Below, piece after piece: positions 17,437 through 26,529 of a stretch of DNA of 34,681 nucleotides. Position 1 is the first letter of the stretch. Each line of letters opens with the position of its first letter. This DNA comes from Clostridiales bacterium VE202-21. GTDB lineage: Bacteria; Bacillota; Clostridia; Lachnospirales; Lachnospiraceae. The translations under genes and the position numbers were made by a program. Below the pieces are notes generated by a model that saw nothing but the letters and a program-made list of their open reading frames with translations, made no database searches and was not told the origin of the DNA. The DNA lies in assembly GCA_000509105.1 (NCBI GenBank), contig BAIF02000114.1:1-34681 (forward strand), read 5' to 3'.

Positions 17437-17895
17437 CTAATTCCCTTTAGACACAATCTTCCGAATCTTCTCCATTACAGCAACTGTCTCATCCACACTG
17501 CGGACTGCACACATAATCGTATCATCCCCTGCTATGCATCCCACAACTTCTTTCCACTTCATAGCATCCACTGCGGCAGCGACTGCCATAGCCATACCGG
17601 ATACCGTTTTGATCACGAGGATATTCTGAGCCATATCCATGGATACATAACCGTCCCTTAAAACACGGATATACTTCTCGCTCATTCCGTCTTCCTCCGG
17701 CTTCAGAACCACATACTTCTGTCTGCCGCCGTCCACGGACACCTTGGTAAGCTTCAGATCCCGGATATCTCTGGATACCGTTGCCTGTGTCACTTTAAAC
17801 CCCGCATCGTTCAGACGCTCGGCCAGTTCCTCCTGGGTTTCGATATCATTCTGGCTGATTAATTCGATTATTTTTGCATGACGACTGACTTTCAT
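17437..17895 (-). CDS. argR: Arginine repressor ArgR
   Basis: Hexameric arginine-sensing regulator of arginine biosynthesis and catabolism. The 152 residues form an N-terminal winged helix (about 1-70, with VTQATVSRDIRDLKLTKV as the recognition region) and a C-terminal oligomerisation and arginine-binding domain (CIAGDDTIMCAV near residues 125-136). It starts 4 nt after the nadK stop. An AAAGGA ribosome site lies within the end of nadK, so expression is probably translationally coupled. Confidence 0.96.
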   Translation of the reverse strand: MKVSRHAKIIELISQNDIETQEELAERLNDAGFKVTQATVSRDIRDLKLTKVSVDGGRQKYVVLKPEEDGMSEKYIRVLRDGYVSMDMAQNILVIKTVSGMAMAVAAAVDAMKWKEVVGCIAGDDTIMCAVRSVDETVAVMEKIRKIVSKGN

Positions 17896-17899
17896 ATTA

Positions 17900-18733
17900 C
17901 TAGTTTCCTTTCATTTTCTTGCGCATTGTCTTCATAAAACTTTCCTTGCTGAGCTTAATCAGCTTTGTAGTCTCACCCGACTTTTCGATCGTAATTCTAT
18001 CTCCTGTCACCAGCGGCACGGTACTGGCGCCGTCAAATGTGACGGCAGCATGTTCCGTCTTGCCGTAACGCCCCTCGCAAATCTCCACTTCAATGATATC
18101 TTCCGCGGACAGCACAATACTGCTGGTATTTAGAGCATGGGAACAGATCGGGGTTATGACAAACATGCTTGCCGTTGGCTCCACAATCGGTCCTCCGGCT
18201 GAAAGGTTGTACCCGGTTGTCCCGGTAGGGGTGGAGATGATTACACCGTCAGCCTGATAGCTGTTGAGCAGTTCACCGTTTACCGAGATATTAAAATGAA
18301 TCACCCTGAGCCCGCCTTCTCTTGTCACTACAATATCATTCATCGCCACGTCGTTCAGCCGGCCCTCCACACAGCCATGCATCATCATCCGTTCCTCTAT
18401 CTCAGGTGTTTTATCAAACAGCCTGTCCAGAGCGCCCCTGAAGTCATGCAGTTCCACCTCGGTCAAATAGCCCAGTGTACCCAGGTTGATTCCGAGCAGA
18501 GGGATATTATATCCCTCCAGTTCCCTGGCCGCGCGGATCAGCGTTCCGTCCCCGCCCAGCACAAGGGCACACTCCATCCCTTCCGGGACGGTTCCCGGTA
18601 TAATATGCCCATCCGGGTCCTTCTGGGAGAGTATCCCGGTTTTGCCATGCTGTTCGATATAATCCAGGATTTCATTTGTTATGCTGTAGTCAGCATCTTT
18701 TAGCTTATTCGTAATAACGTAAAATTTATCCAT
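17900..18733 (-). CDS. nadK: NAD kinase
   Basis: Phosphorylates NAD to NADP in the cytoplasm. The 277-residue product has the family signatures GGDGTLIRAAR near residues 60-70 (the GGDG substrate motif with catalytic Asp) and TPTGTTGYNLSAGGPIVEP near 170-188. The C-terminus is basic (MRKKMKGN). It sits between tlyA and argR with short spacers, in the usual clostridial order. GAGGAAG precedes the start. Confidence 0.96.
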   Translation of the reverse strand: MDKFYVITNKLKDADYSITNEILDYIEQHGKTGILSQKDPDGHIIPGTVPEGMECALVLGGDGTLIRAARELEGYNIPLLGINLGTLGYLTEVELHDFRGALDRLFDKTPEIEERMMMHGCVEGRLNDVAMNDIVVTREGGLRVIHFNISVNGELLNSYQADGVIISTPTGTTGYNLSAGGPIVEPTASMFVITPICSHALNTSSIVLSAEDIIEVEICEGRYGKTEHAAVTFDGASTVPLVTGDRITIEKSGETTKLIKLSKESFMKTMRKKMKGN

Positions 18734-18744
18734 GGTGCTTCCTC

Positions 18745-19548
18745 TTATTTTGCCAGCGTCTCAAAAGCCCTATCTACTACAGTCACCAGATCCACCGCAA
18801 TTGCCGGGGCACCCCCTTCACATTTGCGCAGGTGGATCAGGTATTCAATATTGCCTTCCGGCCCTTTGATCGGGGAAAAGTCAATATTCAACACTTCAAA
18901 GCCGATGGTATTCGCATACTGCGCCACCTTTTCGATTACCTCATGGTGGGTGCTCTTTTCACGCACCACGCCCTTTTTTCCTACCTTTTCCCGGCCGGCC
19001 TCAAACTGCGGTTTGATCAGCGCCACGATCTCCCCGTCTGACCGCAGATAGCCGCGGATGGGTTCCAGTACTTTTGTGAGAGATATAAAAGACACGTCTA
19101 TAGAAGAAAAATCAACAGGCTCCCCAATGTCTTCAGGGGTCACGTAGCGGATATTCGTCTTTTCCATACAGACGACCCGTTCATCCTGGCGAAGCTTCCA
19201 GTCCAGCTGGCCCCGTCCCACGTCTATGGCGAAGACTTTCACAGCGCCGCTCTGCAGCATACAGTCCGTAAATCCGCCCGTGGAGGATCCCACATCCGTA
19301 CAGACTTTTCCTTCGACTGTGACATCAAAATTGGCAAGAGCCTTCTCCAGCTTCAGCCCTCCGCGGCTGACATAGGGCAGAGCATGTCCTTTTACCTCGA
19401 TCCGCACATCCGCAGGAAAAGAAGAACCTGCCTTATCCTCTCTCTCCCCATCTACAAAGACACTTCCAGCCATGATAATGGCTTTTGCCTTTTCTCTGGA
19501 CTCCGCCAGATTCCGTTTCACCAGTAACACATCTAATCGTTCTTTCAT
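18745..19548 (-). CDS. tlyA: TlyA-family rRNA 2'-O-methyltransferase
   Basis: Annotated historically as hemolysin; the family methylates 16S/23S rRNA (2'-O of cytidine) in other bacteria. An S4-like RNA-binding domain spans the first 60 residues (RLDVLLVKRNLAESREKAKA). The methyltransferase domain follows with DVGSSTGGFTDCML (AdoMet motif) and ALIKPQFEAGRE. I place the start at the second ATG (19548) because AAGGA lies nine bases before it, whereas it directly abuts the first ATG at 19557. This gives 267 residues and a 1-nt gap after the dxs stop. Confidence 0.92.
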   Translation of the reverse strand: MKERLDVLLVKRNLAESREKAKAIIMAGSVFVDGEREDKAGSSFPADVRIEVKGHALPYVSRGGLKLEKALANFDVTVEGKVCTDVGSSTGGFTDCMLQSGAVKVFAIDVGRGQLDWKLRQDERVVCMEKTNIRYVTPEDIGEPVDFSSIDVSFISLTKVLEPIRGYLRSDGEIVALIKPQFEAGREKVGKKGVVREKSTHHEVIEKVAQYANTIGFEVLNIDFSPIKGPEGNIEYLIHLRKCEGGAPAIAVDLVTVVDRAFETLAK

Positions 19549-19549
19549 C

Positions 19550-21424
19550 CTACTCATTCCTTATCGTCACATAGTCTGTAATTACCTGTTTTACGATTGT
19601 TTCACAGTCCAGCCCAACCTCGTGGCGCAGTACATCCACGTTGCCGTGCTCCACATAATCGTCCGGTATCCCGATATTCAGGACATGCACCCCGAGGCGC
19701 GCACGTGACACATATTCCAGCACACGCTCTCCGTAGCCTCCGGAGAGGACGTTCTCCTCAATCGTAACGAACAGCTGATGTTCTTCCGCCATCCGCTCCA
19801 GTATTTCCGTATCCAGCGGCTTTACAAAGCGTGCGTTCACCAGACTGCAGCTGTATCCTATGTCTTTCAGGCTGTAACGTACAGCCTCAGCAACCGCAGC
19901 CATGTGTCCTACAAACAAAACAGCAATATCTTCTTCCTCAAAGAGGACTTCACTCTTGCCATAGGCAATAGGAGCACGGAATTCCTTCAGCCCCTCATAA
20001 GCTGTTCCTCTTGGATACCGCAGGGCTATGGGATACCCAAAATTCACAGCATATCTGACCATATCTGCCATCTCCCATCGGTTTTTCGGCGACATAATCG
20101 TCATATTAGGGATCGTGGCTAGAAAAGATAAATCAAAAAGGCCCTGATGCGTCTCTCCGTCACTGCCGACAAGTCCCCCCCTGTCCACTGCCAGCACTAC
20201 CGGCAGCTTCTGCAGACAGATGTCGTGGATCGCCTGGTCGTAAGCTCTTTGCAGGAAGGAAGAATAAAGCGCCACTACCGGCTTCATCCCCCCCGCCGCA
20301 AGACCTGCTGCAAACGTCAGGGCATGCTCTTCCGCAATTCCCACGTCAAAGAACCGGTCCGGGTAATACTTCTGAAAACGGTTCAGTCCGGTTCCGTCTG
20401 CCATGGCCGCCGTGATCGCCGCCACCTTACTGTCATGCCTGGCAACATCACAGATCACCTTGGAAAATACATCTGTATAGCTGTCCTTGGCCGAAGCAGC
20501 CCTGGCGGCCCCGGTCTCTATGTCAAAAGGCCCGGTTCCATGAAAACGCGCCGGATTCCTCTCTGCAGGCTCATATCCTTTTCCTTTTTTTGTCAGTACA
20601 TGGACAAGCACCGCATGGTCTACACGCTTTGCCTCATTCAACGCTTTATATAATTTTTTCACATCATGCCCGTCAACCGGTCCCAGATAAGTGATCCCCA
20701 TATCCTCAAAAAACATACCCGGTACAATGAGCTGTTTGATGCCACTCTTTGTCTTTTTCATCTGGTTGACAATTTTCTCGCCCTGAACCGGAATCTTCAA
20801 AAGCGTATCTTCCACGCCTTTTTTTAGACCCACATAGGCTTCTGCAGTGCGCAGGCCATTCAAATACCTAGACATGCCGCCTACATTCTCCGAGATAGAC
20901 ATGTTGTTGTCATTCAATACTATAATAAAATTGCTTTTCAGCCTGGAGGCATTGTTGAGCGCCTCATATGCCATTCCGCCTGTCATCGCGCCGTCCCCGA
21001 TAATAGAGACGACATGGTGATCTTCGCCGAGAATATCCCTGGCCGCAACATAACCCAGCCCGGCGGAAATAGAAGTTGAGCTGTGCCCGGTATCAAATGC
21101 ATCGCATTCACTTTCTTTGCGCTTCGGAAATCCGCTCATGCCGCCGTATTTACGCAGGTCATCGAATCCTGCCCTGCGCCCGGTCAGCAGCTTGTGCGTA
21201 TATGCCTGGTGCCCCACGTCCCAGATCAGCTTGTCCTGAGGCAGGTCAAAGGCCAGATGCAGGGCCATCGTAAGCTCCACAACGCCCAGATTGGAGGCCA
21301 GATGCCCGCCTGTCCTGCTGATCTTTTCAATCAGGAACTCACGGATCTCCTCCGCCAGCAGATCCAGGTCCTCAGGCTGTAACTCCTTTATATCATTTTC
21401 CTTTTGGATCTTTTCTAATATCAT
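19550..21424 (-). CDS. dxs: 1-deoxy-D-xylulose-5-phosphate synthase
   Basis: First enzyme of the non-mevalonate isoprenoid pathway; condenses pyruvate and glyceraldehyde-3-phosphate using thiamine diphosphate. The 624 residues show the catalytic histidine region RTGGHLASNLGVVELT, the TPP/magnesium motif GDGAMTGGMAYEALN near residues 142-156, and the transketolase pyrimidine domain (DVGIAEEHALTFAAG near 359-373). Length is standard. Its position next to ispA links precursor supply to prenyl chain elongation. GAGAGGG precedes the start. Confidence 0.97.
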   Translation of the reverse strand: MILEKIQKENDIKELQPEDLDLLAEEIREFLIEKISRTGGHLASNLGVVELTMALHLAFDLPQDKLIWDVGHQAYTHKLLTGRRAGFDDLRKYGGMSGFPKRKESECDAFDTGHSSTSISAGLGYVAARDILGEDHHVVSIIGDGAMTGGMAYEALNNASRLKSNFIIVLNDNNMSISENVGGMSRYLNGLRTAEAYVGLKKGVEDTLLKIPVQGEKIVNQMKKTKSGIKQLIVPGMFFEDMGITYLGPVDGHDVKKLYKALNEAKRVDHAVLVHVLTKKGKGYEPAERNPARFHGTGPFDIETGAARAASAKDSYTDVFSKVICDVARHDSKVAAITAAMADGTGLNRFQKYYPDRFFDVGIAEEHALTFAAGLAAGGMKPVVALYSSFLQRAYDQAIHDICLQKLPVVLAVDRGGLVGSDGETHQGLFDLSFLATIPNMTIMSPKNRWEMADMVRYAVNFGYPIALRYPRGTAYEGLKEFRAPIAYGKSEVLFEEEDIAVLFVGHMAAVAEAVRYSLKDIGYSCSLVNARFVKPLDTEILERMAEEHQLFVTIEENVLSGGYGERVLEYVSRARLGVHVLNIGIPDDYVEHGNVDVLRHEVGLDCETIVKQVITDYVTIRNE

Positions 21425-21437
21425 TAGGAATCCCTCT

Positions 21438-22328
21438 CTATCTGCTTCTGTTTATCAGGGACACCAGCAGTTGTGCGAGATACTCGTCCGGAGCCCCCAG
21501 GCCTTCCATCTGCTGAAGCGCCTCGCGTGAAAGCTTGTCAACCAGCACTTTTGCACCGTCGATGCCCTTCCATGTCACATAGGTCGTCTTCTCATTTTTT
21601 TCATCGCTGTGAATCGGCTTGCCCAGTTCTTCTGCTGAACCTGTCACATCCAGTATATCATCCTGTATCTGGAAAGCGAGCCCCACCTTAGCCGCAATTT
21701 CCTCCACAGCCTTCACCTGATCCGAGGACGCACCTGCCAGTACTGCCCCTATGGCCATGGAAGCTTCGATCAGCGCACCTGTTTTCAGCTGATAGATAAA
21801 GTCCAGTTTTTCACCCGAAATCATCTTTCCTGTGGATGTCACATCTACCACCTGACCGCCGATCATCCCATATATCCCGGCCTTTCCCGCCAAGATCTGC
21901 AACGCCTTCCCAATCCTCAGGCTCTCCTGCGGTTCTACGTCAAAAGCCCTGGCCGCAGTCTCAAACGCGCAGTTCAGCAGGGCATCCCCAACCAGGATTC
22001 CCATGTCTTCTCCATAAACCACATGCGTCGTCTTTCTGCCACGGCGGTAATCATCATTATCCATAGCAGGCAGATCATCGTGTACCAGCGAATAAGTATG
22101 AATCATCTCAATAGCCGCCATAAATGGCTCAATGATTCTGCCGTTCCCTCCGAACAGGTGGTATATCTCCTGCATCAACATCGGACGGAGACGTTTGCCG
22201 CCGCCCATAAGGGCGTATTCCATTGCCTCCATGATGACTGCCTGATAGCCCGTCCGCTCGGGAAGATACGCGATAAGTATCGCTTCGATTGCTTCTACCT
22301 TAGCCTGATAAGATTCTCTAAAATTCAT
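21438..22328 (-). CDS. ispA: Polyprenyl (geranyl/farnesyl) diphosphate synthase
   Basis: Builds C10-C15 prenyl diphosphates from IPP and DMAPP. The first aspartate-rich motif is DDLPAMDNDD near residues 86-95 and the second is QIQDDILDVTG near 223-233, typical of class I trans-prenyltransferases. The start is set at MNFRESYQ, where GGAGAT precedes the ATG and the gene overlaps the end of xseB. The product is 296 residues; longer in-frame starts lie inside xseB. Chain length specificity was not determined. Confidence 0.95.
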   Translation of the reverse strand: MNFRESYQAKVEAIEAILIAYLPERTGYQAVIMEAMEYALMGGGKRLRPMLMQEIYHLFGGNGRIIEPFMAAIEMIHTYSLVHDDLPAMDNDDYRRGRKTTHVVYGEDMGILVGDALLNCAFETAARAFDVEPQESLRIGKALQILAGKAGIYGMIGGQVVDVTSTGKMISGEKLDFIYQLKTGALIEASMAIGAVLAGASSDQVKAVEEIAAKVGLAFQIQDDILDVTGSAEELGKPIHSDEKNEKTTYVTWKGIDGAKVLVDKLSREALQQMEGLGAPDEYLAQLLVSLINRSR

Positions 22329-22548
22329 GGGCATCTCCATTCTCATCCAAAATCTGTACTTTTTTCTCTACGGTATCTATCGTCTCATTACACTGCTTGA
22401 GCATGTTCATCCCCTTCTGGTAAAGCTGGAAAGACTCTTCCAGGGTAATCTCCTCTCCTTCCAGTCTGGCAACCACTTCGTCCAGGCCTTCAAAAAGCTC
22501 TTCCAGAGAAGGCTGTTTTTCTTCTTTTTTAATCTTCTTTTCTGCCAT
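22318..22548 (-). CDS. xseB: Exodeoxyribonuclease VII small subunit
   Basis: Partner of XseA in degrading single-stranded DNA. The 76-residue product starts MAEKKIKKEEKQ and carries the helical motif SLEELFEGLDEVVARLEGEEI, matching the family. The start has GAGGAGG upstream and overlaps the end of xseA by 20 nt; its own end overlaps ispA. These overlaps argue for tight translational coupling. Confidence 0.94.
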   Translation of the reverse strand: MAEKKIKKEEKQPSLEELFEGLDEVVARLEGEEITLEESFQLYQKGMNMLKQCNETIDTVEKKVQILDENGDAHEF

Positions 22549-23748
22549 CTGGTTCCTCCTCGATTTCCCGGACTTCCGCCTGCACACTTCCGTCCGTCAT
22601 ATAAACTTTGATTTTGTCACCGGGCTTCACCTGGCGGACCGATTTGATATTGGCGCCCGCCTCGCCCTCCACATAGGAATATCCCTGATTCAGTTTGGCC
22701 AGCGGAGACAGGCCTTTCATCTGCTCCACATAGATCGCAAACCGATGTCGTCTATTCTCCAGGCAGGTCTCCATTAAAAGACGGAGCCTTTGCTCCAGAT
22801 CCGCGGCTCTCTTACGCTTTTCCAGCAGCCTCTGGCGGGGATGCGCAAGCTTCAGCTTCATAGCCGCCTGCCTGCTCTTCACGCGTTCCTGGGTTATTCT
22901 CTGCATTATGGATCTTCTGAGCCTTGCCTCATACTCCCTCATGGCGCCAGCCGTACCCAGGTACTCATAAACGGCAAGTTCCGCCGCTGCAGACGGCGTC
23001 GGTGCACGCAGATCTGACACATAGTCTATAATTGTCGTATCCGTCTCATGTCCCACCGCCGAAATCACAGGCACGCGGCAGTTAAATACAGCCCGGGCCA
23101 CTTCCTCTTCATTGAACGCCCACAGATCCTCTATGGACCCGCCCCCGCGTCCCACAATCATGACGTCAACACCCTTCTTCTCCAGCATCTCTATACCGCG
23201 GATAATACTCTCCGCCGCGCCTTCCCCCTGCACCTGCGCAGGATAAAGGATCAGCTGCACATAAGGATTCCTGCGGGATGCTATATGGATAATATCCCGA
23301 ACCGCCGCCCCTGTTGGAGCCGTCACAATCCCAACTGTCTTCACATAGGCTGGGATGGGCTGCTTGTACTCCTGGGCAAACATGCCCATCTCCTGCAGAT
23401 CTCTCTTCAATGCCTCAAACTTTTCATAGAGAAGTCCCGCCCCGTCCAGAATAATCTCTCTTGCATAGACTGGTACTTGCCGTCTCTTTCATACACACTG
23501 ACGGACCCCAGCACGATCACCTGCTGGCCTTCCCGCATACGAAAAGAAAGCCCTGACCGTGAGCCTGCAAACATAACACAGGCCATCGTGCCGGACTCAT
23601 CTTTCAAAGAAAAATATATATGCCCTGAAGTATGATATTTACAATTGGATACCTCACCCTTCACGTAGATTCTGTTCAGCATGAAGTCCTGGGTAAACAT
23701 ATTTTTGATATACGCATTTACCTGCTTTACCGTGTAGACATTACGCAT
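22529..23748 (-). CDS. xseA: Exodeoxyribonuclease VII large subunit, frameshifted
   Basis: Catalytic subunit of ExoVII. The N-terminal OB-fold (MRNVYTVKQVNAYIKNMF, then VYVKGEVSNCKYHTSGHIYF-like sequence with Ile for the first Val) is complete up to about codon 93 (ERDGKYQ), where the frame changes. One base is missing between 23469 and 23470: CAGTCTATGC where CAGCTCTATGC would continue as YQLYAREIILDGAG. The second part runs normally through the catalytic domain (VGIVTAPTGAAVRDI, VGRGGGSIEDLWAFN, SAVGHETDTTI) and the coiled-coil C-terminal region. Restored length is about 406 residues, normal for the family. The start overlaps the nusB stop by 8 nt. Most likely an indel error. Confidence 0.93.
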
Positions 23749-24157
23749 GTCCAGCCTCCTGGTCTGTCAGTTTTGCAAGTACTCCGTTTACAAAAGAAGG
23801 GCCCTCTTCCCCGCTGAATCTCTTCGCCAGCTCGACGGCCTCGTTGATCGCAACGCCTTCGGGAACATCCGCGTCCCATTTCATCTCATAGACCGCAAGA
23901 CGCAGGATCGTCAGATCTACCTTGCTCATTCTTGTAGTCTTCCACCCCGTAGTCTTCTCATTCAATTCTATATCAATCTCCGGTACTTTTTTTACAATTG
24001 CTTCAAACTTATCCTTTATGTATTCTTTATCTTCCTCTGCAGCACTCGGCAGGTTTTCAAAGTATAATGTCAGATGTTCCGGCATATCTTCCATTTCATT
24101 AAATTCTATCTGAAACAGCATCTTAAAGATATGCTCCCTAAGTTCTCTTCTTACCAT
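23741..24157 (-). CDS. nusB: Transcription antitermination factor NusB
   Basis: RNA-binding protein of the NusB-NusE antitermination complex, used in rRNA transcription. The start at MVRRELREHIFKMLFQIEF has AAAGGAG upstream and gives 138 residues. C-terminal family signatures are VPEGVAINEAVELAKRFS and FVNGVLAKL. It heads the nusB-xseA-xseB-ispA-dxs-tlyA-nadK-argR-recN operon, one of the most stable gene orders in this bacterial class. Confidence 0.95.
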   Translation of the reverse strand: MVRRELREHIFKMLFQIEFNEMEDMPEHLTLYFENLPSAAEEDKEYIKDKFEAIVKKVPEIDIELNEKTTGWKTTRMSKVDLTILRLAVYEMKWDADVPEGVAINEAVELAKRFSGEEGPSFVNGVLAKLTDQEAGHA

Positions 24158-24207
24158 GTTGGCTCCTTTCCATTGGCATTCCCAGACTCTATGTTTTCTC
24201 ATTAAGA

Positions 24208-24231
24208 AAAGGATGCCTTGCGACATCCTTT
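24208..24231 (-). terminator. Intrinsic terminator after the Asp23-family gene
   Basis: An eight-pair stem (AAAGGATG / CATCCTTT, eight-base loop) followed on the minus strand by TTTTCTT. It lies between the Asp23-family gene and nusB and overlaps the presumed start region of the nusB transcript. Confidence 0.65.
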
Positions 24232-24261
24232 ATTATACTACACATCTGCTATTCTTTGCAA
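24232..24261 (-). promoter_or_regulatory. Possible promoter of the nusB operon
   Basis: Minus strand: TTGCAA (24256-24261), an 18-nt spacer, TATAAT (24232-24237). The terminator of the upstream gene begins immediately after the -10, so termination and initiation would be packed into the same 60 bases. Confidence 0.5.
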
Positions 24262-24269
24262 CGAAAAGG

Positions 24270-24653
24270 TTATTCCTGGTTTTCCATTTCCACGCCTGCA
24301 ACCTTGATGTTCACATCGGCCACTTCCAGGCCGGTCATGTTCTCAACCGCATTCTTAACCTTTTCCTGCACCTTGGTGGAAATCTCCATAATGCTGTAGT
24401 TATATTTCAGGTTCAATGCCAGAGAAACCGTAACTACGCCTTCCAGCACGTCCACCTTTACACCCTTGGAAAGATTCTTCATTCCCAGCTTGCTGACCAG
24501 CTCGTTGGTGATATTACCCGCCATGGACGCCACGCCTTCCACCTCTGTAGCCGCAAGCGCCGCAATAATAGCGACCACTTCATCTGCAATCTTGACTTCT
24601 CCCATGCTGGAATCGTTCTGTATTGTATAAGTATTTCTTTCGTCCTTTGCCAT
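24270..24653 (-). CDS. Asp23/Gls24-family envelope stress protein
   Basis: The 127-residue product belongs to the Asp23/Gls24 (DUF322) family: EVKIADEVVAIIAALAATEVEGVASMAGN at residues 14-42 in spirit, with KGVKVDVLEGVVTVSLAL in the middle. Family members are peripheral membrane or cell-envelope proteins linked to alkaline or wall stress, and in Clostridia a copy next to nusB is common. There is no membrane anchor in this protein. It has its own promoter, an AGGAGG ribosome site and a terminator, so it is probably monocistronic. The precise role is unknown. Confidence 0.9.
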   Translation of the reverse strand: MAKDERNTYTIQNDSSMGEVKIADEVVAIIAALAATEVEGVASMAGNITNELVSKLGMKNLSKGVKVDVLEGVVTVSLALNLKYNYSIMEISTKVQEKVKNAVENMTGLEVADVNIKVAGVEMENQE

Positions 24654-24688
24654 CGTAAAAACCTCCTGTTGGTTTAATCTCTTAAAAC

Positions 24689-24716
24689 ATTATAACAAAT
24701 ATCCCCCTGTTTGCAA
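24689..24716 (-). promoter_or_regulatory. Sigma-A promoter of the Asp23-family gene
   Basis: Minus strand: TTGCAA (24711-24716), a 16-nt spacer, TATAAT (24689-24694), starting only 10 nt past the prfC stop codon. Confidence 0.65.
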
Positions 24717-24725
24717 AGGGAAATA

Positions 24726-26318
24726 TCAGGAACGCCCAAATTCAGAGAGCTTCAGGTCTTTGTTTCTGTCCAGAGTCATGCGGATACTCCACTCGTGCAC
24801 AAAAAGCAGAAGCGGCCTGTCCTTTAAATCTTTAATCTTCTTCATATCGGAGGTGCCTACCAGCCTGTCCATATCCACCTCTTCATTTTCAATCCACCGG
24901 ATGTGTTCGTAGGGCAGGTTTTCCAGCCTGATCTCCACATTATATTCGTTCTCCAGACGGTATTTCAGGACATCAAACTGAAGAACACCGACTACACCCA
25001 CGATAATCTCTTCCATCCCTGTGTTAAATTCCTGGAAAATCTGGATGGCGCCTTCCTGGGCTATCTGGTTGATCCCTTTTACAAACTGCTTCCGTTTCAT
25101 CGTATCCACCTGGCGTACTCTGGCAAAATGTTCGGGTGCGAACGTGGGGATGCCCTCATAAGCGAACTTTTCTTTGGAGGTTGTCAGCGTATCGCCTATG
25201 GAAAATATGCCCGGATCAAATACGCCTATGATATCTCCGCCATAGGCTTTCTCGATCATCTTCCTCTCGCTGGCCATCATCTGCTGCGGCTGGGACAGGC
25301 GCACATCCTTCCCCCCCTGGATATGGCAGACAGACATGCCTGCCTCGAATTCACCGGAGCAGATCCGCATAAAGGCGATCCGGTCCCTGTGTGCCTTATT
25401 CATATTTGCCTGTATCTTGAATACAAAAGCTGAAAATTCTTCCTCCTTCATCGGGTCGATCTCCCCATGGTCAGACATTCTCGGCAGCGGAGAACTGGTC
25501 ATCCTTAAGAAATGCTTCAGAAATGTCTCTACTCCAAAATTAGTCAGGGCAGAGCCGAAGAAAACCGGTGAAAGTTCGCCTTTGCTGACCAGCTCCTGGT
25601 CAAATTCCGCTGCAGCGCCGTCCAGGAGCTCGATCTCCTCCTCCAGCGTAACCTTCGCCTCTGTCCCGAGTATCCAGTCCAGTTCCGGATTGTTTGCTTC
25701 AATCTTTTTGACTTCCCCCACGGTTGTTCCCTTATGTGTATCAGAAAATAATTCCACTTCCTGCTTCTGTCTGTCATATACACCTTTAAATGCTTTTCCC
25801 GAACCAATCGGCCAGTTCACGGGGCACGTTGCAATCCCCAGTTCCTTCTCAATATCATCCAGCAGGTCAAATGTATCCTTTGCTTCTCTGTCCATCTTAT
25901 TGATGAATGTAAAAATCGGGATATGCCTCATAACGCAGACCTTGAAAAGCTTCCGCGTCTGGGCCTCCACACCCTTGGAAGCATCAATCACCATCACCGC
26001 AGAGTCCGCGGCCATCAATGTCCGGTAGGTATCTTCAGAGAAGTCCTGATGTCCCGGAGTATCCAGGATATTGATGCAGTATCCCCCGTAATTAAACTGA
26101 AGGACTGAAGAAGTAACCGAGATACCTCTCTCCTTCTCAATCTCCATCCAGTCTGACACCGCATGCTTCGCCGTTGCTTTCCCCTTGACGGAACCAGCCT
26201 GGTTAATCGCCCCGCCGTACAGCAGGAACTTCTCAGTCAGTGTCGTCTTACCCGCATCAGGGTGGGAAATAATCGCGAAGGTCCTTCTCTTTTTTATTTC
26301 ATTTGTAATCTCTGACAT
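24726..26318 (-). CDS. prfC: Peptide chain release factor 3
   Basis: GTPase that removes RF1/RF2 from the ribosome after peptide release and contributes to quality control. The 530 residues match RF3. GTP-binding motifs are SHPDAGKTTLTEK near residues 18-30, DTPGHQDF near 86-93 and NKMD near 140-143, followed by the EF-G-like domains II and III. Length is standard. AGGAGA precedes the start. The gene lies between spoIIIAH and the Asp23-family gene with its own promoter, so it is probably a separate transcription unit. Confidence 0.96.
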   Translation of the reverse strand: MSEITNEIKKRRTFAIISHPDAGKTTLTEKFLLYGGAINQAGSVKGKATAKHAVSDWMEIEKERGISVTSSVLQFNYGGYCINILDTPGHQDFSEDTYRTLMAADSAVMVIDASKGVEAQTRKLFKVCVMRHIPIFTFINKMDREAKDTFDLLDDIEKELGIATCPVNWPIGSGKAFKGVYDRQKQEVELFSDTHKGTTVGEVKKIEANNPELDWILGTEAKVTLEEEIELLDGAAAEFDQELVSKGELSPVFFGSALTNFGVETFLKHFLRMTSSPLPRMSDHGEIDPMKEEEFSAFVFKIQANMNKAHRDRIAFMRICSGEFEAGMSVCHIQGGKDVRLSQPQQMMASERKMIEKAYGGDIIGVFDPGIFSIGDTLTTSKEKFAYEGIPTFAPEHFARVRQVDTMKRKQFVKGINQIAQEGAIQIFQEFNTGMEEIIVGVVGVLQFDVLKYRLENEYNVEIRLENLPYEHIRWIENEEVDMDRLVGTSDMKKIKDLKDRPLLLFVHEWSIRMTLDRNKDLKLSEFGRS

Positions 26319-26399
26319 ATCTGTAATCTCCTGTTTTCGTCTCTTTTATGTAAGCTGATCTTTTTCGGATGTATTTGTTACAATTAAGCACATTAAATA

Positions 26400-26428
26400 A
26401 GTTTACCATAATAAGGTATCACCTGCAA
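26400..26428 (-). promoter_or_regulatory. Promoter of prfC (extended -10)
   Basis: Minus strand: TTGCAG (26423-26428), a 17-nt spacer ending in TGG, TAAACT (26400-26405). The TG one base before the -10 fits an extended -10. The leader to the prfC start is about 80 nt. Confidence 0.55.
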
Positions 26429-26469
26429 TTGTTTACTGGAAATATTCTTCCCACATTTCCAGATTTATA

Positions 26470-26505
26470 CTGCCTGTTTCAAAAATTATTATACGCAACA
26501 GGCAG
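26470..26505 (-). other. Hairpin after the spoIIIA operon
   Basis: CTGCCTGTT and AACAGGCAG form a nine-pair stem around an 18-base AT-rich loop, about 25 nt beyond the spoIIIAH stop. The T-run lies in the loop rather than after the stem, so it is a doubtful terminator. Confidence 0.35.
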
Positions 26506-26529
26506 CATATGTATCTGCGCATGGTACAC